Positions 1 to 10,804 of a stretch of 64,000 nt of DNA are shown here, piece after piece. Position 1 is the first letter of the stretch. Every line of letters begins with the position of its first letter. The stretch lies in the NCBI GenBank assembly GCA_037127255.1, contig JBANSL010000008.1, positions 7,030,896-7,094,895 on the forward strand, in the 5' to 3' direction. The notes under the pieces were generated by a model, which saw only the letters and a list, made by a program, of their open reading frames with translations, was not told where the DNA came from and did not search any database. The position numbers were made by a program, and so were the translations under genes. The stretch is from Persicaria tinctoria. Its lineage: Eukaryota; Streptophyta; Magnoliopsida; Caryophyllales; Polygonaceae.

Positions 1-2
1 CG

Positions 3-1846
3 AATGCGGGAGGTGAGCAGAAACCAGTTGGCGATGTATGTGGAGAGGATAACGACCGAAAGAACGGGGGGACAGAAGGACAAACTAAGGTGGACGAGCA
101 GCGACCGGAAGGAGAAGAGGAGGTAAATTGGTTGTTAGTTCACATGGTATTTTGTGTAACCAGGGTGAAGGGTTTATAGAATCAGCAATTTTTAAAATCT
201 GACTATGTTGCACACACCGCACACGGTTGTTCAAGTGAATCGACACGTAATAATATGTTAGGTGACAAGGGAACAAAAATTTGATGTTAATCACAGTTGA
301 CTTAACCGTCACCAATTGGCAGATGTCAGCGGCGGTCAAAGACGATACCCTTGGAGGCACAGGGGGATACGTCACTGACCAGAAGGTCGGGAACCATAGG
401 GAAGGTGTGGACATAAGCGGTAAAGCCGGTTCAAAGGGTGTACCTCCTAAAGAGATCGACGAGCCGCCGCGGGAAGGGCAGGATGAGAACAAGGTAATAT
501 GGCTGATACATATCCTGACGTTTAAATATATAGTAGTACGTAAGCGACAAGTGTATCAACGTTATCCGACACGAGTACATATGAAGGGTGACACGGGTTT
601 GATAATCTATTTTCCGTCACTGTTAAACCTGAAAAACCTATTGGCAGATCCCAGAGCCTGCAAGAGCGGAGCCCGCTCGAGGCAGGAAGAGTAAGAGAGG
701 TAAACGAGTTGAAGGTGAAGTGAATCCCCCCCCTGAGAAGAAAACGCGGGGCCGAAAAGCGAAGAACGTTGACGAAGCCGCTGGCGCGATTAAGCTGGGT
801 CTTGTTTCCGTGTCAGACAACGACGGGTTCTTAAGGTGGATGGAAAGGTGACACTCATCAGCAGACTTATCCAACTTATTGCATAGAGGACTCCGATCCC
901 CTAACATTGTGGTTGTGGTTGTGCAGCGGGGATGAGGACACATGCAAGTCCGCATACGGCACGGCGCTGAGTAAGGAGTTCTTCACCGCACTTAAAACGC
1001 CCAAAGTGTGGGTAAACTCTGAGGTACGATACCCGTCTAGGTGACTGTCTTCGTGTTTATAATGACAAGGTACGTACTGTGAAAGGAAGTGGAACGTTTT
1101 TCGATTTTGACTAGGGTTGTAATCTATGCAGCACATGGAACAAGCATGCTATCTTCTTCGGAAAGGGTTAACGGAGAGGGCCGGCGACTTTGGTGGTCGC
1201 GTTCTCGTTGTGGACACATATTTCGGTCGCTATCTGCAGAGCGAGTGGGCCAAATACAAGAGCGATGAAGGTAGCTACGAAGCCGACGATAAGCTGCTTG
1301 GCTACTTCGACGGGCGGTCCCCGGCGATGATAGGCCGGTCGTGGGAAGGGGCGGAACTCATCCTCCTACCTTTGAACGTGGAGAGTGTTCACTGGATCGC
1401 GGTCGCCATAGATCTGGTGGGGTGGCAGGTAAGGGTTTATGATCCGGACGTGTACATCGTCAGGGACCGCCATCTGCCGGCACACTTAAGCTGCATAACC
1501 CACCTTATCCCCGTACTGATGAAAGGCCATCCCGCGTTGATGGGTACATACAGCGAAAAGTTGGGAAACCCGTTGACCCTTAGTCGCGAGAAAAGGATTC
1601 CGCAAAACAAGCAGAGGTAATTTATGTCCAATACTTAAATACATGTTCGTCTCATACTTTCAGCTGACTTTAATGAAAATGACTCCGGCGATTCTGTATT
1701 GCAGTGGAGACTGCGGACCGTACACGATCAGGTTCATGCAACTCCTCACGAAGGACGCCCCCACCTACGACGGTCTTGACGACGTTTTCATTGGGGCGTA
1801 CAGGCACATGCTCGCTGTTCGCATCTTCAATGGTACAGGGTTATGA
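3..1846 (+). CDS. MULE-borne Ulp1-like (C48) cysteine protease, 5' end outside window
   Basis: Exons read in frame as 3-122, 323-493, 648-847, 927-1023, 1132-1616 and 1705-1846 (stop TGA 1844-1846), all with GT-AG borders; the first exon is cut by the window edge. The catalytic domain shows the papain-like Ulp1 order: His in ESVHWIAVAIDL, Asp in VRVYDPD, and nucleophile Cys in SGDCGPYTIRF. The third exon is basic (RGRKAK), possibly nuclear-targeting or DNA-contacting. The protein is clearly related to the minus-strand gene at 13191-15580: two exons have identical lengths in both (97 and 485 nt). Ulp1-like domains are common passengers of plant MULEs; the substrate is unknown. No transposase is visible for this copy; it would lie to the left. 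No frameshift or stop seen, so it may be functional. Confidence 0.8.
219..289 (+). repeat. 22-bp phased motif group in intron 1 of Ulp1-like gene
   Basis: GCACACGG, CGACACG, TGACAAGG and a weak TGTTA start at 219, 241, 263 and 285. Confidence 0.6.
567..597 (+). repeat. 22-bp phased motif pair in intron 2 of Ulp1-like gene
   Basis: CGACACGAG at 567 and TGACACGGG at 589. Confidence 0.6.
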
Positions 1847-2141
1847 TCTCATTTGTGATCACCATCGGCCATTGTGATGAAATTTTATGTTATGTTCTAT
1901 GCATGTTATGAACTTCGTTTTTATTGTGTTAGATATTTAATAACATGATTGCCGCTTCTCACAGTTAGTCGTGGACGGGAGTTCACCATGTTGGTATTTG
2001 AACTTTTTCGCATAGTTTGTGTTTGGTGAGTGGTTATGTGTTGCGGAGTGATACTATATTTGTATCATTATTTGTAAACGACCGGTTACCATGTTGGCAT
2101 GGTTGGAACATTGGTTTGTCTGGACTTGCAAAATAATTTCG

Positions 2142-2190
2142 TGTCACCATACTTTGAATCCCGTGTCAACTCACGTGATATTCCGTGCCA
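2142..2190 (-). repeat. 22-bp phased motif triad
   Basis: TTTCGTGTCA, CCCGTGTCA and TTCCGTGCCA end at 2146, 2168 and 2190. Confidence 0.75.
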
Positions 2191-2357
2191 CTGATGGTTT
2201 TGGGTAGATTCCCGATCCCTGTTTATTAGTTCAGATGTTCAAATACGAAATTTGACAACGCCTTGTGAAGTTTTCTAAGGAGTAATCCATTGTCACCGAT
2301 CTTGCAATCCCGTGCAACGACGTAAGGGTTATTTATGAAAGAAGCTGAATTTAGAGG

Positions 2358-2408
2358 TGACATGATTTTATACGTATGGTGACATGAGAATATCGGTTAT
2401 GTGACATG
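2358..2408 (+). repeat. 22-bp phased motif triad
   Basis: TGACATG three times, starting at 2358, 2380 and 2402. It lies just 3' of the coiled-coil gene on the other strand. Confidence 0.8.
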
Positions 2409-2658
2409 TTCCAGTGTAAATCTCAGGTGATGTTTGATTTGTCTGCAGTTGGGAGAGGTTGGTTTAATTTAAACGCGTGTGGACATGAGGAAGGTGGAAA
2501 TAAACATGACGTTCAGGAGAGGGTGCAGAAGCCAGTGAGGGATTCCTGGCGCCGTCCAAAAAACCACAGTTGGTTGCGATTACATCAGTATTTGGCAACT
2601 AGTACACCAAAATGACAAGTTATGGCAAAAAACTAAGACACAAGTAGCTTCGATGGTC

Positions 2659-3306
2659 CTACGCCCGGGTCACGAGACGCACCATTACTCCCATCATGAC
2701 GACAATAATCCACCCCATCAGCCTGTTCCTTCCTGTGAGTTGTCTGGTGCGGAGCACCTCACTAGCGTGGCCTACCCACCTTCCACAAAGGAAAGAGGCG
2801 ACCTGGACCAACCGCTGCGCCAGCTGCCTGTTGCAAGCCTCGCTCCTCCCCAACTTGCTGGCGAGGAACAAGTTCTCATCAATTGTGTCCTGCAGCGAGA
2901 TCCGCGTAAACTCCAACTCAATATTTGTCGCCTCCAGGATGGACTCGGTGGACTGCAGCTGAAGCGTTGTTGTCTGGACATGCGTGCGGGCGGCCTCAAG
3001 CTCAGTGCGCTGTGCGGCCAACAGTCCCTCCCGGGTAGCATCCCGGCTGAGCAGGTTCTGGACTCGCTGTCGGAGGTCGGTTAGCTCTTCCGCGGCCAAC
3101 TCAGATAGCGCGTTGTCCCACGGTCGGCGCCACTCCTCAGCCTGGTCGGGTTCTGAGTCATCAGCAGGCTGGTCCCCACGTTGACCGGGGCTCCTCCCGT
3201 AGTCGTAATCTGAACGGAGCCAGAAGTACTTACGGTCGTCGCCACTCTGATAGCTCCGATCGGTGTCGGAGTCTGTGTCAATGTCGCTATCTGAATGGGG
3301 CCACAT
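2659..3306 (-). CDS. Acidic coiled-coil protein with C-terminal membrane anchor
   Basis: Single 215-aa frame starting MWPHSDSDID. The N-terminal 70 residues are acidic and Ser/Asp-rich; residues about 75-170 have heptad-like Leu/Glu/Arg spacing expected of a coiled coil; residues about 190-208 (GWIIVVMMGVMV) form a hydrophobic segment followed by a basic tail, a tail-anchored layout. I do not recognise a named family. It converges on the Ulp1-like gene and has a phased motif triad about 320-380 bp upstream of its start, so it probably belongs to the same mobile element. Codon-level integrity over 648 nt supports a real gene, but expression and start are unproven. Confidence 0.6.
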   Translation of the reverse strand: MWPHSDSDIDTDSDTDRSYQSGDDRKYFWLRSDYDYGRSPGQRGDQPADDSEPDQAEEWRRPWDNALSELAAEELTDLRQRVQNLLSRDATREGLLAAQRTELEAARTHVQTTTLQLQSTESILEATNIELEFTRISLQDTIDENLFLASKLGRSEACNRQLAQRLVQVASFLCGRWVGHASEVLRTRQLTGRNRLMGWIIVVMMGVMVRLVTRA

Positions 3307-4318
3307 TATTCCTACAATTACCAGGGGAAATAAACGTCGGACTGCAGAACAAAACCAAACGCAATAACAGCCGTACAGATGACAAATATGTAATAAAGTT
3401 TCATATTGGGGACAAGAACATATATGTGGACAACATGAATGGTGTTATGAAATGATGTATCACCACACAAGTAAAGGAGGATGTCAACTATAAGGTCAAA
3501 TAATCTCCGGACGTTCTAATGTTTACAACGAGAGTTCTATGCGCAAGCGAAGATGGAAATGGTAAATGCACGTGTGAGTATGAAACTAGGGTGAATGAAA
3601 TAAAGTTATGTTACAAAAGGAATAGATCACCCGTGTCACCAACTATGAAATCCCGTGTCACAATAAGTTCAATCCCGTGTCAACTATTGTAAATACTTGG
3701 CAGAAAATTAGAAATACTTCGCAGACATCATAGGCATATTTTCACTACACAAGCCACACAACCTAAAACAGTGAGCCACGGACAAGTAACATCCAAAGTA
3801 TTCATCATACACGGTACTCCATAAACCGTAGCCCCAACTCAGAAAGCTTCGATGTCGTCAATTAGTACTCAATGTCCAAAACCCTAGTTAGGAAACAGAG
3901 TTCATTCAACATAAACTTCGAATCGACGAAAACCCTATAATACGAACACTGATATTTCAACACGTATGGGAATCGGGGTTGTACTTACTTGGAATTGAGA
4001 GGTTTTGAATTAGGATGAGCACCTGAGGTGAACCGAAGACGATGGCGTCGCTTCTTCTTCCGGAAATTGGTTGTGGCGTGCAAGGGAAGAGTGGGAGTGA
4101 AAGTGATATGACCGATGGACTGGTGGTAATTATGAAGAGAGAGGGGCTAGATGTGGAGGGGGGGGGGGTGAGGGGAACGAAAAGTCGGATCCCGTGTCAA
4201 GTAACATAATAACCCCTTCCACCAATTTTACAACGTCGAATCTCGTAAATGAACATTTTTGTGTTCAATTCAAAGAATATTGTGTAACTAACATTTATTC
4301 CGTCTTTACAGAACTTCA
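3307..4318. other. Non-coding region, promoter side of the coiled-coil gene
   Basis: No gene seen. It contains the phased triad at 3630-3682, a G-rich run near 4160-4170 and one isolated CCCGTGTCA ending at 4199. About 3960-4220 is a diverged copy of 6640-7110 upstream of the second F-box gene (shared text around CAAGGGAAGAGTGGG and CGTGTCAAGTAACA). Confidence 0.6.
3630..3682 (-). promoter_or_regulatory. 22-bp phased CCCGTGTCA triad upstream of coiled-coil gene
   Basis: CCCGTGTCA occurs at 3630-3638, 3652-3660 and 3674-3682, all three identical over nine bases. This is the cleanest group in the window and lies in the putative promoter of the 2659-3306 gene. Confidence 0.8.
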
Positions 4319-4320
4319 AT

Positions 4321-4378
4321 TAAGATACGTAGTTAAAAAAAATACAAATTAAGATACGTAGTTAAAAAAAATACAAAT
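4321..4378. repeat. 29-bp tandem duplication
   Basis: Two identical AT-rich units starting TAAGATACGTAGTT lie head to tail at 4321-4349 and 4350-4378. Confidence 0.85.
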
Positions 4379-4418
4379 TTACTTTCCCCTAATGGGATGT
4401 TACGATCCGATACACGCA

Positions 4419-4700
4419 GTGGCGGCCGGAGGAATTGCTGGAAGGGGGGGCCGAATTGTTTGTTGCGAGAAAAAAAACACCTCATACAATTATTAGAAGA
4501 ATTTTTTAAAATATATGTGTAACATAAAGAATAATGTTATGAAAATATTGAAACAAAAACATATAATTTGATTTAAATAGGACATTTATTAAAGGGAAAA
4601 TTTGATTGGAATAAAAAATAGTGGGAAACGGAAATAATGAGATTTGAACCCATGACCTCTAGATCCCTTTTGTTTCCTTCCTTCCCTCCTTTTCCCCAAC
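4419..4700. repeat. Possible hAT-MITE relic
   Basis: Begins CAGTGGCGG followed by a G-run and later a TTTGAACCCATGACC box, an arrangement like the better preserved hAT MITE at 24892-25285. I could not find a matching right end, so the call is weak. 4701-5034 holds only the 5' flank of the first F-box gene. Confidence 0.35.
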
Positions 4701-5034
4701 TAAGCTAGATGGTTTTGGTCTTCCTTTTCACGTTTATTTATGCGCGGGTGTACATTTTTTTTGTATTTTTGTACACATATACTAGGAAATTCACATTAAA
4801 TAACCGGCGGGGAGTGTATCCACCAAAATCTGTCGCTGTGCCTCTTCCACTTCCTCATCCCGCCACAGTCACTGCGTGTATAGTACAGTTGCAACCCATT
4901 TTCCCATAAATTGCATCATCCCAATCCCTTAGGTTCAATCGTCATCCCTCACCACTCAGATCACAAAAAAACCCTTTTCCCTTTATTGCAAGCGTCCTCC
5001 CTCACCAACTACAACCAAAAGTCAGAATCTTGCA

Positions 5035-5957
5035 ATGGATCCAGGAAGGAACGTTTCGCCAAGAACATCAGATGCCTTCACGCTTCTCACACTGCCAATA
5101 GATCTCCTCGTGGATATTGTCGGTCGATTAGCAGTCGAATCTATACAGGATGTTTTCAGAATACGGTTAAGGTATGTCGTCCGGTGTTTAGGTCGTTAAA
5201 AACTGTCATCACAACCCAAATGTAGTGCCTATTTTGTGTTGCAGTTGCAAAACATTGGATGCGGTTGGAAAAAAGACTTATGTTCTTGCGAAGATGGCCA
5301 TTGAGTACCACGATTACTGGGGAGTGCCGCTTGTTGTCGCATCGAGATCCGATATTCATGCCAGAAGCTTCTTCCATCAATGCGTCGAGGCGGGAAATCC
5401 GGAGGCAATCTTTCAGCGAGGACTGGTAAGATGGTGATTGTCGAGCACTGGTTCGGTGTATGCATTATCACAGCACATCATAGCTTTGTTTCCACATGCA
5501 GGTGAACTTCCTTACACATTGCGATAACGAGTCAGCCATTCGGGATCTTTTACGGGCGTCGGAGTTGGGACACGACGCGGCAACCTATGTTTGTGGAATA
5601 GATATGTACTGTTGCGGACGTCAAGCCCTCAAGCCCCAAGGCTTTGCATTAATAAATACTGTCAAACTTAAGCTGGGGTATGAAATAGTTTCCTGTCGCC
5701 GGAGATTTTCTGATCTATGCCATTCGGTTATGGAAATTGGTGGAAGACCTTCCTTCAAGTGGAAGCCGAACGCATGCACTAATCTCACCAACGGAACAAC
5801 GAATAGGAGTTGTCGAAGATCAAACATTTGGAAAAATTGTCAGCTCCTTGCTGAAGATCCAGATGATGCGCTTTCTTGTGAGGAATGCACGTGCAGAATT
5901 GAGTGTGGGTATGTGGAGGGACTGCTTAAGTGGATTACGCGACATATGGTGGAATAA
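5035..5957 (+). CDS. F-box protein, At2g35280-like family (copy 1)
   Basis: Three exons: 5035-5171, 5245-5425, 5502-5957, giving 257 aa. An F-box lies at residues about 15-60 (LTLPIDLLVDIVGRL ... RLSCKTLDAVG). Then follows the family's AGNPEAIFQRG signature, a helical repeat-like part (ASELGHDAATYVCGI), and a Cys-rich end with CEECTCRIECG close to the C terminus, a possible metal site. F-box proteins act as substrate adaptors of SCF ubiquitin ligases; the target is unknown. The start is the first ATG of the conserved exon 1, shared in position by three copies. All splice phases agree with the paralogues. Intact. Confidence 0.85.
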
Positions 5958-6155
5958 AAACTTGCCTCAGTTGGGTGGAATGAAGTTAGGTTCATTTTGA
6001 TTATATATGTAATGTTTTGTTGATTTTCTGGTGACTGTATCCAAATCTGACGAAATGGGAGCTTCAACCAATATGATCAGCTCAGAAAGTGTAACTTATA
6101 TAATTTTGTCCCTTCATCCGAACATTGTACAACAATTAGTTCCTAATCACTATCA

Positions 6156-6204
6156 TGTCACCATACGACCATTCCCGTGTCAGCTAACTTAATTTTCCGT
6201 GTCA
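6156..6204 (-). repeat. 22-bp phased motif triad
   Basis: ATCATGTCA, CCCGTGTCA and TTCCGTGTCA end at 6160, 6182 and 6204. Confidence 0.8.
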
Positions 6205-6324
6205 CTTATGGTCATTGTGGTGTGATTTTCTATCCTTGTTGATCAGTTCATAAGTTCAAATTCGAAATGTGACATCTCCTTGTGGGAAGGGGCGGAAATA
6301 TTTAATGTTTAACGAGTAATCCAT

Positions 6325-6373
6325 AGTCACAGAACTTGAAATCCCGTGTCACCTTACGTGAATGTCCGTGTCA
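6325..6373 (-). repeat. 22-bp phased motif triad
   Basis: ATAGTCA, CCCGTGTCA and GTCCGTGTCA end at 6329, 6351 and 6373. Confidence 0.8.
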
Positions 6374-6555
6374 CTGCTCCCGATTAGGGTCATTATCTAA
6401 CCTTGTTTAAGTGTTTAAAGGTTCATATACCAAATGTCACAACGCCGTGTAATTATATGCGCATGAAGTTTCATGGTCTGTTGGATGATTGAATCACAGC
6501 CGCATGAAACGAAGTTAGTCCCGTCAAGTAGATATTTGAAGTTCAAACGAAAAAT

Positions 6556-6586
6556 CCCGTGTCACCTTACGGGAATGTCCGTGTCA
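6556..6586 (-). repeat. 22-bp phased motif pair
   Basis: CCCGTGTCA ending at 6564 and TCCGTGTCA ending at 6586. Confidence 0.75.
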
Positions 6587-6749
6587 TGAATTGCGAGTTC
6601 GAATCATACGAACCACACAATATCACTGATTGTCTCCTATGGATCGGGGTTGTACTTGGATTTGAAAGCTTCGTACAGAAAGTAGGAATCGACGAAAACC
6701 CTAAATTCCGAACACTTCATATTCAACACAAAGCCCATTCGTGGTATTA

Positions 6750-6918
6750 GACCATCCACAATGGTGGTGTGCAAATGTGCGAAATTGTATTAGACCATCC
6801 ACATTTTAACATGCTATGTGCAAATTTGAGCACACCACCTCCCCCCCTATGTGGCTAAACTTTTACAAAAACCAACTCAATGTGTACATTGAGTTGCACA
6901 AAACCATTGTGGATGGTC
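6750..6918. mobile_element. Tourist-like MITE (PIF/Harbinger)
   Basis: Terminal inverted repeats GACCATCCACAATGGT and ACCATTGTGGATGGTC, flanked on both sides by TTA (6747-6749 and 6919-6921), the usual Harbinger target duplication. A second copy of the left end appears at about 6790, so the element may be a partial tandem. It lies in the 5' flank of F-box copy 2. Confidence 0.85.
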
Positions 6919-7281
6919 TTACTTACTTGGGATTGAAAGATTTCGGATGAGGTTGCCCACCCATGGTTAACCAAACATTAAACCGGTGGTCAATCTTCCT
7001 GGAACTGTTTGTGGCTTGCAAGGGAAGAGTGGGATTGATATGACCGATTGAGTCACCCGATATCGGATACCGTGTCAAGTAACACAAGAACCCTTGCCAC
7101 CAAGTACATGACCCTTTAATATCCCCCCATCTGCCTCTTCCACTTCCTCATCCGGCCACATTCATTGCGTGTACAACTCCACTTCCCCATCCTCCCTCAC
7201 CAACTACAACCCAAATTATCCCACTCCCTTCATTTCAACCTTCCTCCCTCACCAACTAGAACCCAAAAAAACGTTGTTGGA

Positions 7282-8203
7282 ATGGATCAACGAGGCAACG
7301 TTACGGCAAGGACATCAGAGGATTCGACGATTCTAACACTACCAATCGAGCTCCTAGTGGATATTGTCCGTCGATTAGGACTTCAATCTATGCAAGATGT
7401 CTTCAGTTTACGGTTAAGGTATTCCCTCCCATGTTTACATACTTGAAAATTGGATTCGGAACAACACTGAGTGCCTCATTTCAAATGCAGTTGCAAAACA
7501 TTTGATGCGGTTGGAAAAGACCCCTGTGTGCTTGCGAAGATGGCAATTGAATATCCAGATGAATGGGGAATGTCGCTTGCAGTCGGTTCCAGAAAGGATA
7601 TTCATGCCAGAAGATTCCTCGATCTTTGCGTCCACGCGGGCAACCCGGAGGCTATCTTTCAGCGAGGAATGGTGAGATGGTGATTGTCGAAGATTGGTTC
7701 CGTGTATGCATTATCATAGTTCCTGATTGCTTATTTTGAACATGCAGGTTAACTACTTCAGAAATTGCGATGACGAGGCAGCCTTTCGGGATCTTCTACA
7801 AGCGTCGGAGTTGGGACACGACGTGGCAACGTATGTTTGTGGCATAGCTATGTTTTCTTGCGGATGTGAAGACCTGAAACCCAACGGCTTTGCCTTACTT
7901 AACAGTGTCGAAAAGAAGTTGGGGTATAAAATAGTTTCGTGTCGGCGGAGAGTTGCAGATCTGTGTTATTCCATTATCGAAACGAGACGAACACCAGTCA
8001 TCAAGTGGAAGCCGAACACATGTACCAATATCACCAATGGAACGGCAATTCAGAGTTGTCGACGATCTAACTTCTGGAAAAATCGTCAGCTCCTTCTTAA
8101 AGATGAAGATGATGCTCGTTCTTGTGAGGAATGCACTTGCACAATTGAGTGTGGGTTTGTCCACGGTTTGCTTCAGTGGATTACACGACATCTGGTGGGT
8201 TAA
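7282..8203 (+). CDS. F-box protein, At2g35280-like family (copy 2)
   Basis: Exons 7282-7418, 7491-7671 and 7748-8203, the same lengths (137, 181, 456 nt) as copy 1, giving 257 aa. F-box LTLPIELLVDIVRRLGLQSM, signature AGNPEAIFQRGM and C-terminal CEECTCTIECG are all present. No stop or frameshift. The TTGCAAAACATTTGATGCGG start of exon 2 is nearly identical in the paralogues, so the cluster arose by local duplication. Probably an SCF adaptor with unknown target. A phased motif triad follows 230 bp after the stop. Confidence 0.85.
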
Positions 8204-9030
8204 ACGCTTGACGCAGTGTGGTCCATGAAGTTAGGTTCAGTTTGAGTCTATGTGTAATGTTTTGGTAAAACCTTTCAATATGTGTGTGTTTCTGTATCCA
8301 AATCTTTTGCAATGGGAGGTTAAAAAAACGTCATCAAATCTCAAAGTTTTCATATATTGGGTTGAATTGATTTATGGTTGAATTTAGAGATACTGGTTGG
8401 TTGAAATTTCACATCATTACCTAATGTACAACTAGTGACATGAAAACCCCTGATACCTGACACGGTATTACAAAGAGGGTGTCATCGATTTTTTGACATA
8501 ATAAGTACAGGGTAGAACCTACTATTTATTATGACTTGCTTTAAAAGATTGTAGAAAAAATTGGACAAGGTGAGATTCAGGTAATGATGGAATATACATT
8601 TACATAGACTCAACTACAAACATCTAATCAACAATTAAGTACTTGTCAATAAATGTGCAATCAAAAAACATCACAAAAGGAAGAAAACCACCAGTATGAA
8701 ATGGGATTGTTTCAAAAACAACCGTAGAAATAAACCAGTTACTATAGGAATATTTAGTATAAACAAATTTATACAAAAAATTTATATATAACAAGAACAA
8801 CTTAAATAAATGTATTTTCATTTTAAAAACGTAGAGATTTAAGGAGAACTATAAATTCTATTAATGAAGTCCACAAATAAAATGCTGTATGAAAATATGG
8901 GAAGTTGAGAAGTTGAAACATTTAAAAGGGGTAATGATGACAGTTATAGGGAGTTGGGCGCGGGTAAATGACGTTGGGAAACCGCCAATTGGATAAGGCC
9001 AATCAAATGAAGGGAGATGAAGATCCAAAA
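8204..9030. other. AT-rich intergenic stretch
   Basis: Apart from the triad at 8436-8484, I see no gene or named element here. Confidence 0.5.
8436..8484 (+). repeat. 22-bp phased motif triad
   Basis: TGACATG at 8436, TGACACGG at 8458 and TGTCATC at 8480. Together with the text between them this is a copy of the unit seen again near 10.2, 12.3, 12.7, 13.0 and 16.0 kb. Confidence 0.8.
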
Positions 9031-9032
9031 CC

Positions 9033-9043
9033 GCCTATATAAA
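9033..9043 (+). promoter_or_regulatory. TATA box of the 9.2-9.6 kb gene
   Basis: CTATATAAAC lies about 110 bp upstream of the first ATG triplets and just before a purine-rich leader, a normal plant TATA position. Confidence 0.6.
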
Positions 9044-9168
9044 CAGAGATCCTCCATGACAACACATCACACAAACCGCCTGAAAAAAAGAAGCCTTCTT
9101 CTCTTACACATCAAAAAAGAAAGAAACCAAAGATCCAAAAAGAAAAGATGGAATGATTCAACCCGTTC

Positions 9169-9623
9169 GTGTTTCTTCAAGACTTCTACAAGATCAACGA
9201 TGAGATAGACAAGTCCTTGTACCCAGGGTACCACATGAATCTGCTGGATGAGGCTGCAGAGACAGACACTGAGGAAACCAGGAAGAACCTCCTGGAGAGA
9301 GCCGAGAACCATCAGATGTTCCTGAGTGCCCTCAACCGGGACAGTAATGAAAATGCCTACAAGATATTGGAGGCAACTGAAAGAGGAGACGAACTGACCC
9401 TGGAGGAGGTAAGTTATCAAAACTTTAAATAGTTTGATTTAAAATAAGATCAGAAGATTATTTACCTTGCACAGTATAATTATTTCTGTAGTACCAAAAG
9501 AAACAAGTCCAAGTGGAGAGAGAACTGGGTGAGTACAGGGGATACGTGAGGCAGTGCCTCCGGGAGGTCTTTCAGGAAGAAGAGAAGAGGAGGACGAAGA
9601 TTGCAACCTTCCTTGGAAGATAA
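9169..9623 (+). CDS. Small charged helical protein, two exons, start unclear
   Basis: Exon 1 runs to 9408 (GAG then GTAAGT) and exon 2 is 9492-9623 (TAG acceptor, stop TAA 9621-9623); the phase is 0 across the junction. The protein is rich in Glu/Arg/Lys and predicted helical (LLERAENHQMFLSAL, QVERELGEYRGYVRQC). I do not recognise the family. The frame upstream contains ATG-GAA-TGA at 9149, so the natural start is either lost or is the internal ATG at 9235-9237, which would give 101 aa. A TATA box lies upstream. Sits between two phased motif triads (8436 and 10181), so it may be part of the mobile block. A possible further exon near 9861-9958 is too weak to call. Confidence 0.45.
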
Positions 9624-10804
9624 GCAGTCAAGTGCAGGAAGATGAAGAAGATGAAGAATACAGACTCTACTTTTGAATTATTAAATATATATTTTATATG
9701 AAATGTCTGTATTTCTTCTTAATTTGAAGTGTTTAAGTTTAAAACAATGGTATTTGGGTTTGGAAAAAACAAGTATGCTGATGTAATTATGAACAACGAT
9801 GGTCCATATTTTATAACATATGTATTGCAGTATATTTGCCTATGTGATTGAATGGAACAGGTGGGAATCTGAGGATGAAGAAAAGAGGAGCAGGACAACA
9901 GCAGGCGTTTATCAACACAGGCAACCAAGAGCAAGGAGGAGGGAGGAGATCCTTAAGATATCATATTTTACTTGTAGATTTCAGTCTAGTTGACATGTAA
10001 CTGTCTAAAGATAATTGTAATCACAGTTAATATTATAAATATAATCTAGGATTTGTTTACACAATATACTGATTTCTCTGCACAATAAGTTGTGAGGATT
10101 GCACATAACAATATTACAAATGCACAATACAAGGTTACAAGTGCACAATATCAGAATAATTTTTGGACTTAAATGTTGTTTAACACTTACCCCCATTCAA
10201 CCTGACACGGTAATACAAAGAGGGTGACATGGGGTTTTCACAGAATCCATCCACAACAGTACCGCCATGTTCTTTACCACTCACACCCCCAGTGTAACGA
10301 GTGTCCGTTAATTTATTGAATAAAGGGTAAAACTTTAAACTGTTAAACGTCTCTTATGAAAAGCGAGGGTTAGTAACTGTTTTTTATGGTTATTCCGTTT
10401 TAGGTAATTAGTGTGATTTCCTGAAAAATATATTGGTAACGAATATCACATATCAGGATTATAACCGACAGTTATTTGAAGAAAAATAATAAACACTAGG
10501 AAAATAACAATTCATAGAATGAGATTCAAACCACGACAGTTATTTCTTAAGAATATCTCTTCCGCTTGGTCTTCCCGTTCCGCATCCACATCCATTGCGT
10601 TTGAATTGTACATTGCTCTTGCACACGTCTGTTACTCTGAAATATATTCCACACGGCTCGGCTATTCCTATTCCGGTGGCAGTTACGTTGTCAACCGGGT
10701 TGATATATATACGCAACTGATTCTCCCTTTTTGTGCATCATCCCTTTCCCTGAAGTTGCATCATCCTCCTGTACCAACAACAACCGAAATTAAGATATAT
10801 TGCA
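9624..10804. other. Intergenic region with one motif triad
   Basis: No supported gene. The phased triad lies at 10181-10229, and a TATA-like GATATATATACG at about 10699 precedes the third F-box copy. Confidence 0.5.
10181..10232 (+). repeat. 22-bp phased motif triad
   Basis: Weak TAACA at 10181, TGACACGG at 10203 and TGACATGG at 10225, followed by the unit text (CATCCACAACAGTACCGCC). Confidence 0.75.

Larger units (their letters stand above)
1847..2658. other. Non-coding 3' region of the left MULE copy
   Basis: No gene seen. It holds two phased motif groups, listed separately. A stretch from about 2100 to 2340 is a diverged copy of 6150-6400 downstream of the first F-box gene: both share the phased triad and the following text around AGTAATCCAT. 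Confidence 0.6.
5958..6749. other. Non-coding 3' flank of F-box copy 1
   Basis: No gene seen. Three phased motif groups (listed separately) occupy 6156-6586, a diverged copy of the MULE 3' region at 2100-2340. Confidence 0.65.

Noticed and set aside
3630..3682. CRISPR-like repeat-spacer arrangement
   Set aside because: Repeat unit too short (about 9 bp), groups of two to four only, and the DNA is a plant nuclear genome.
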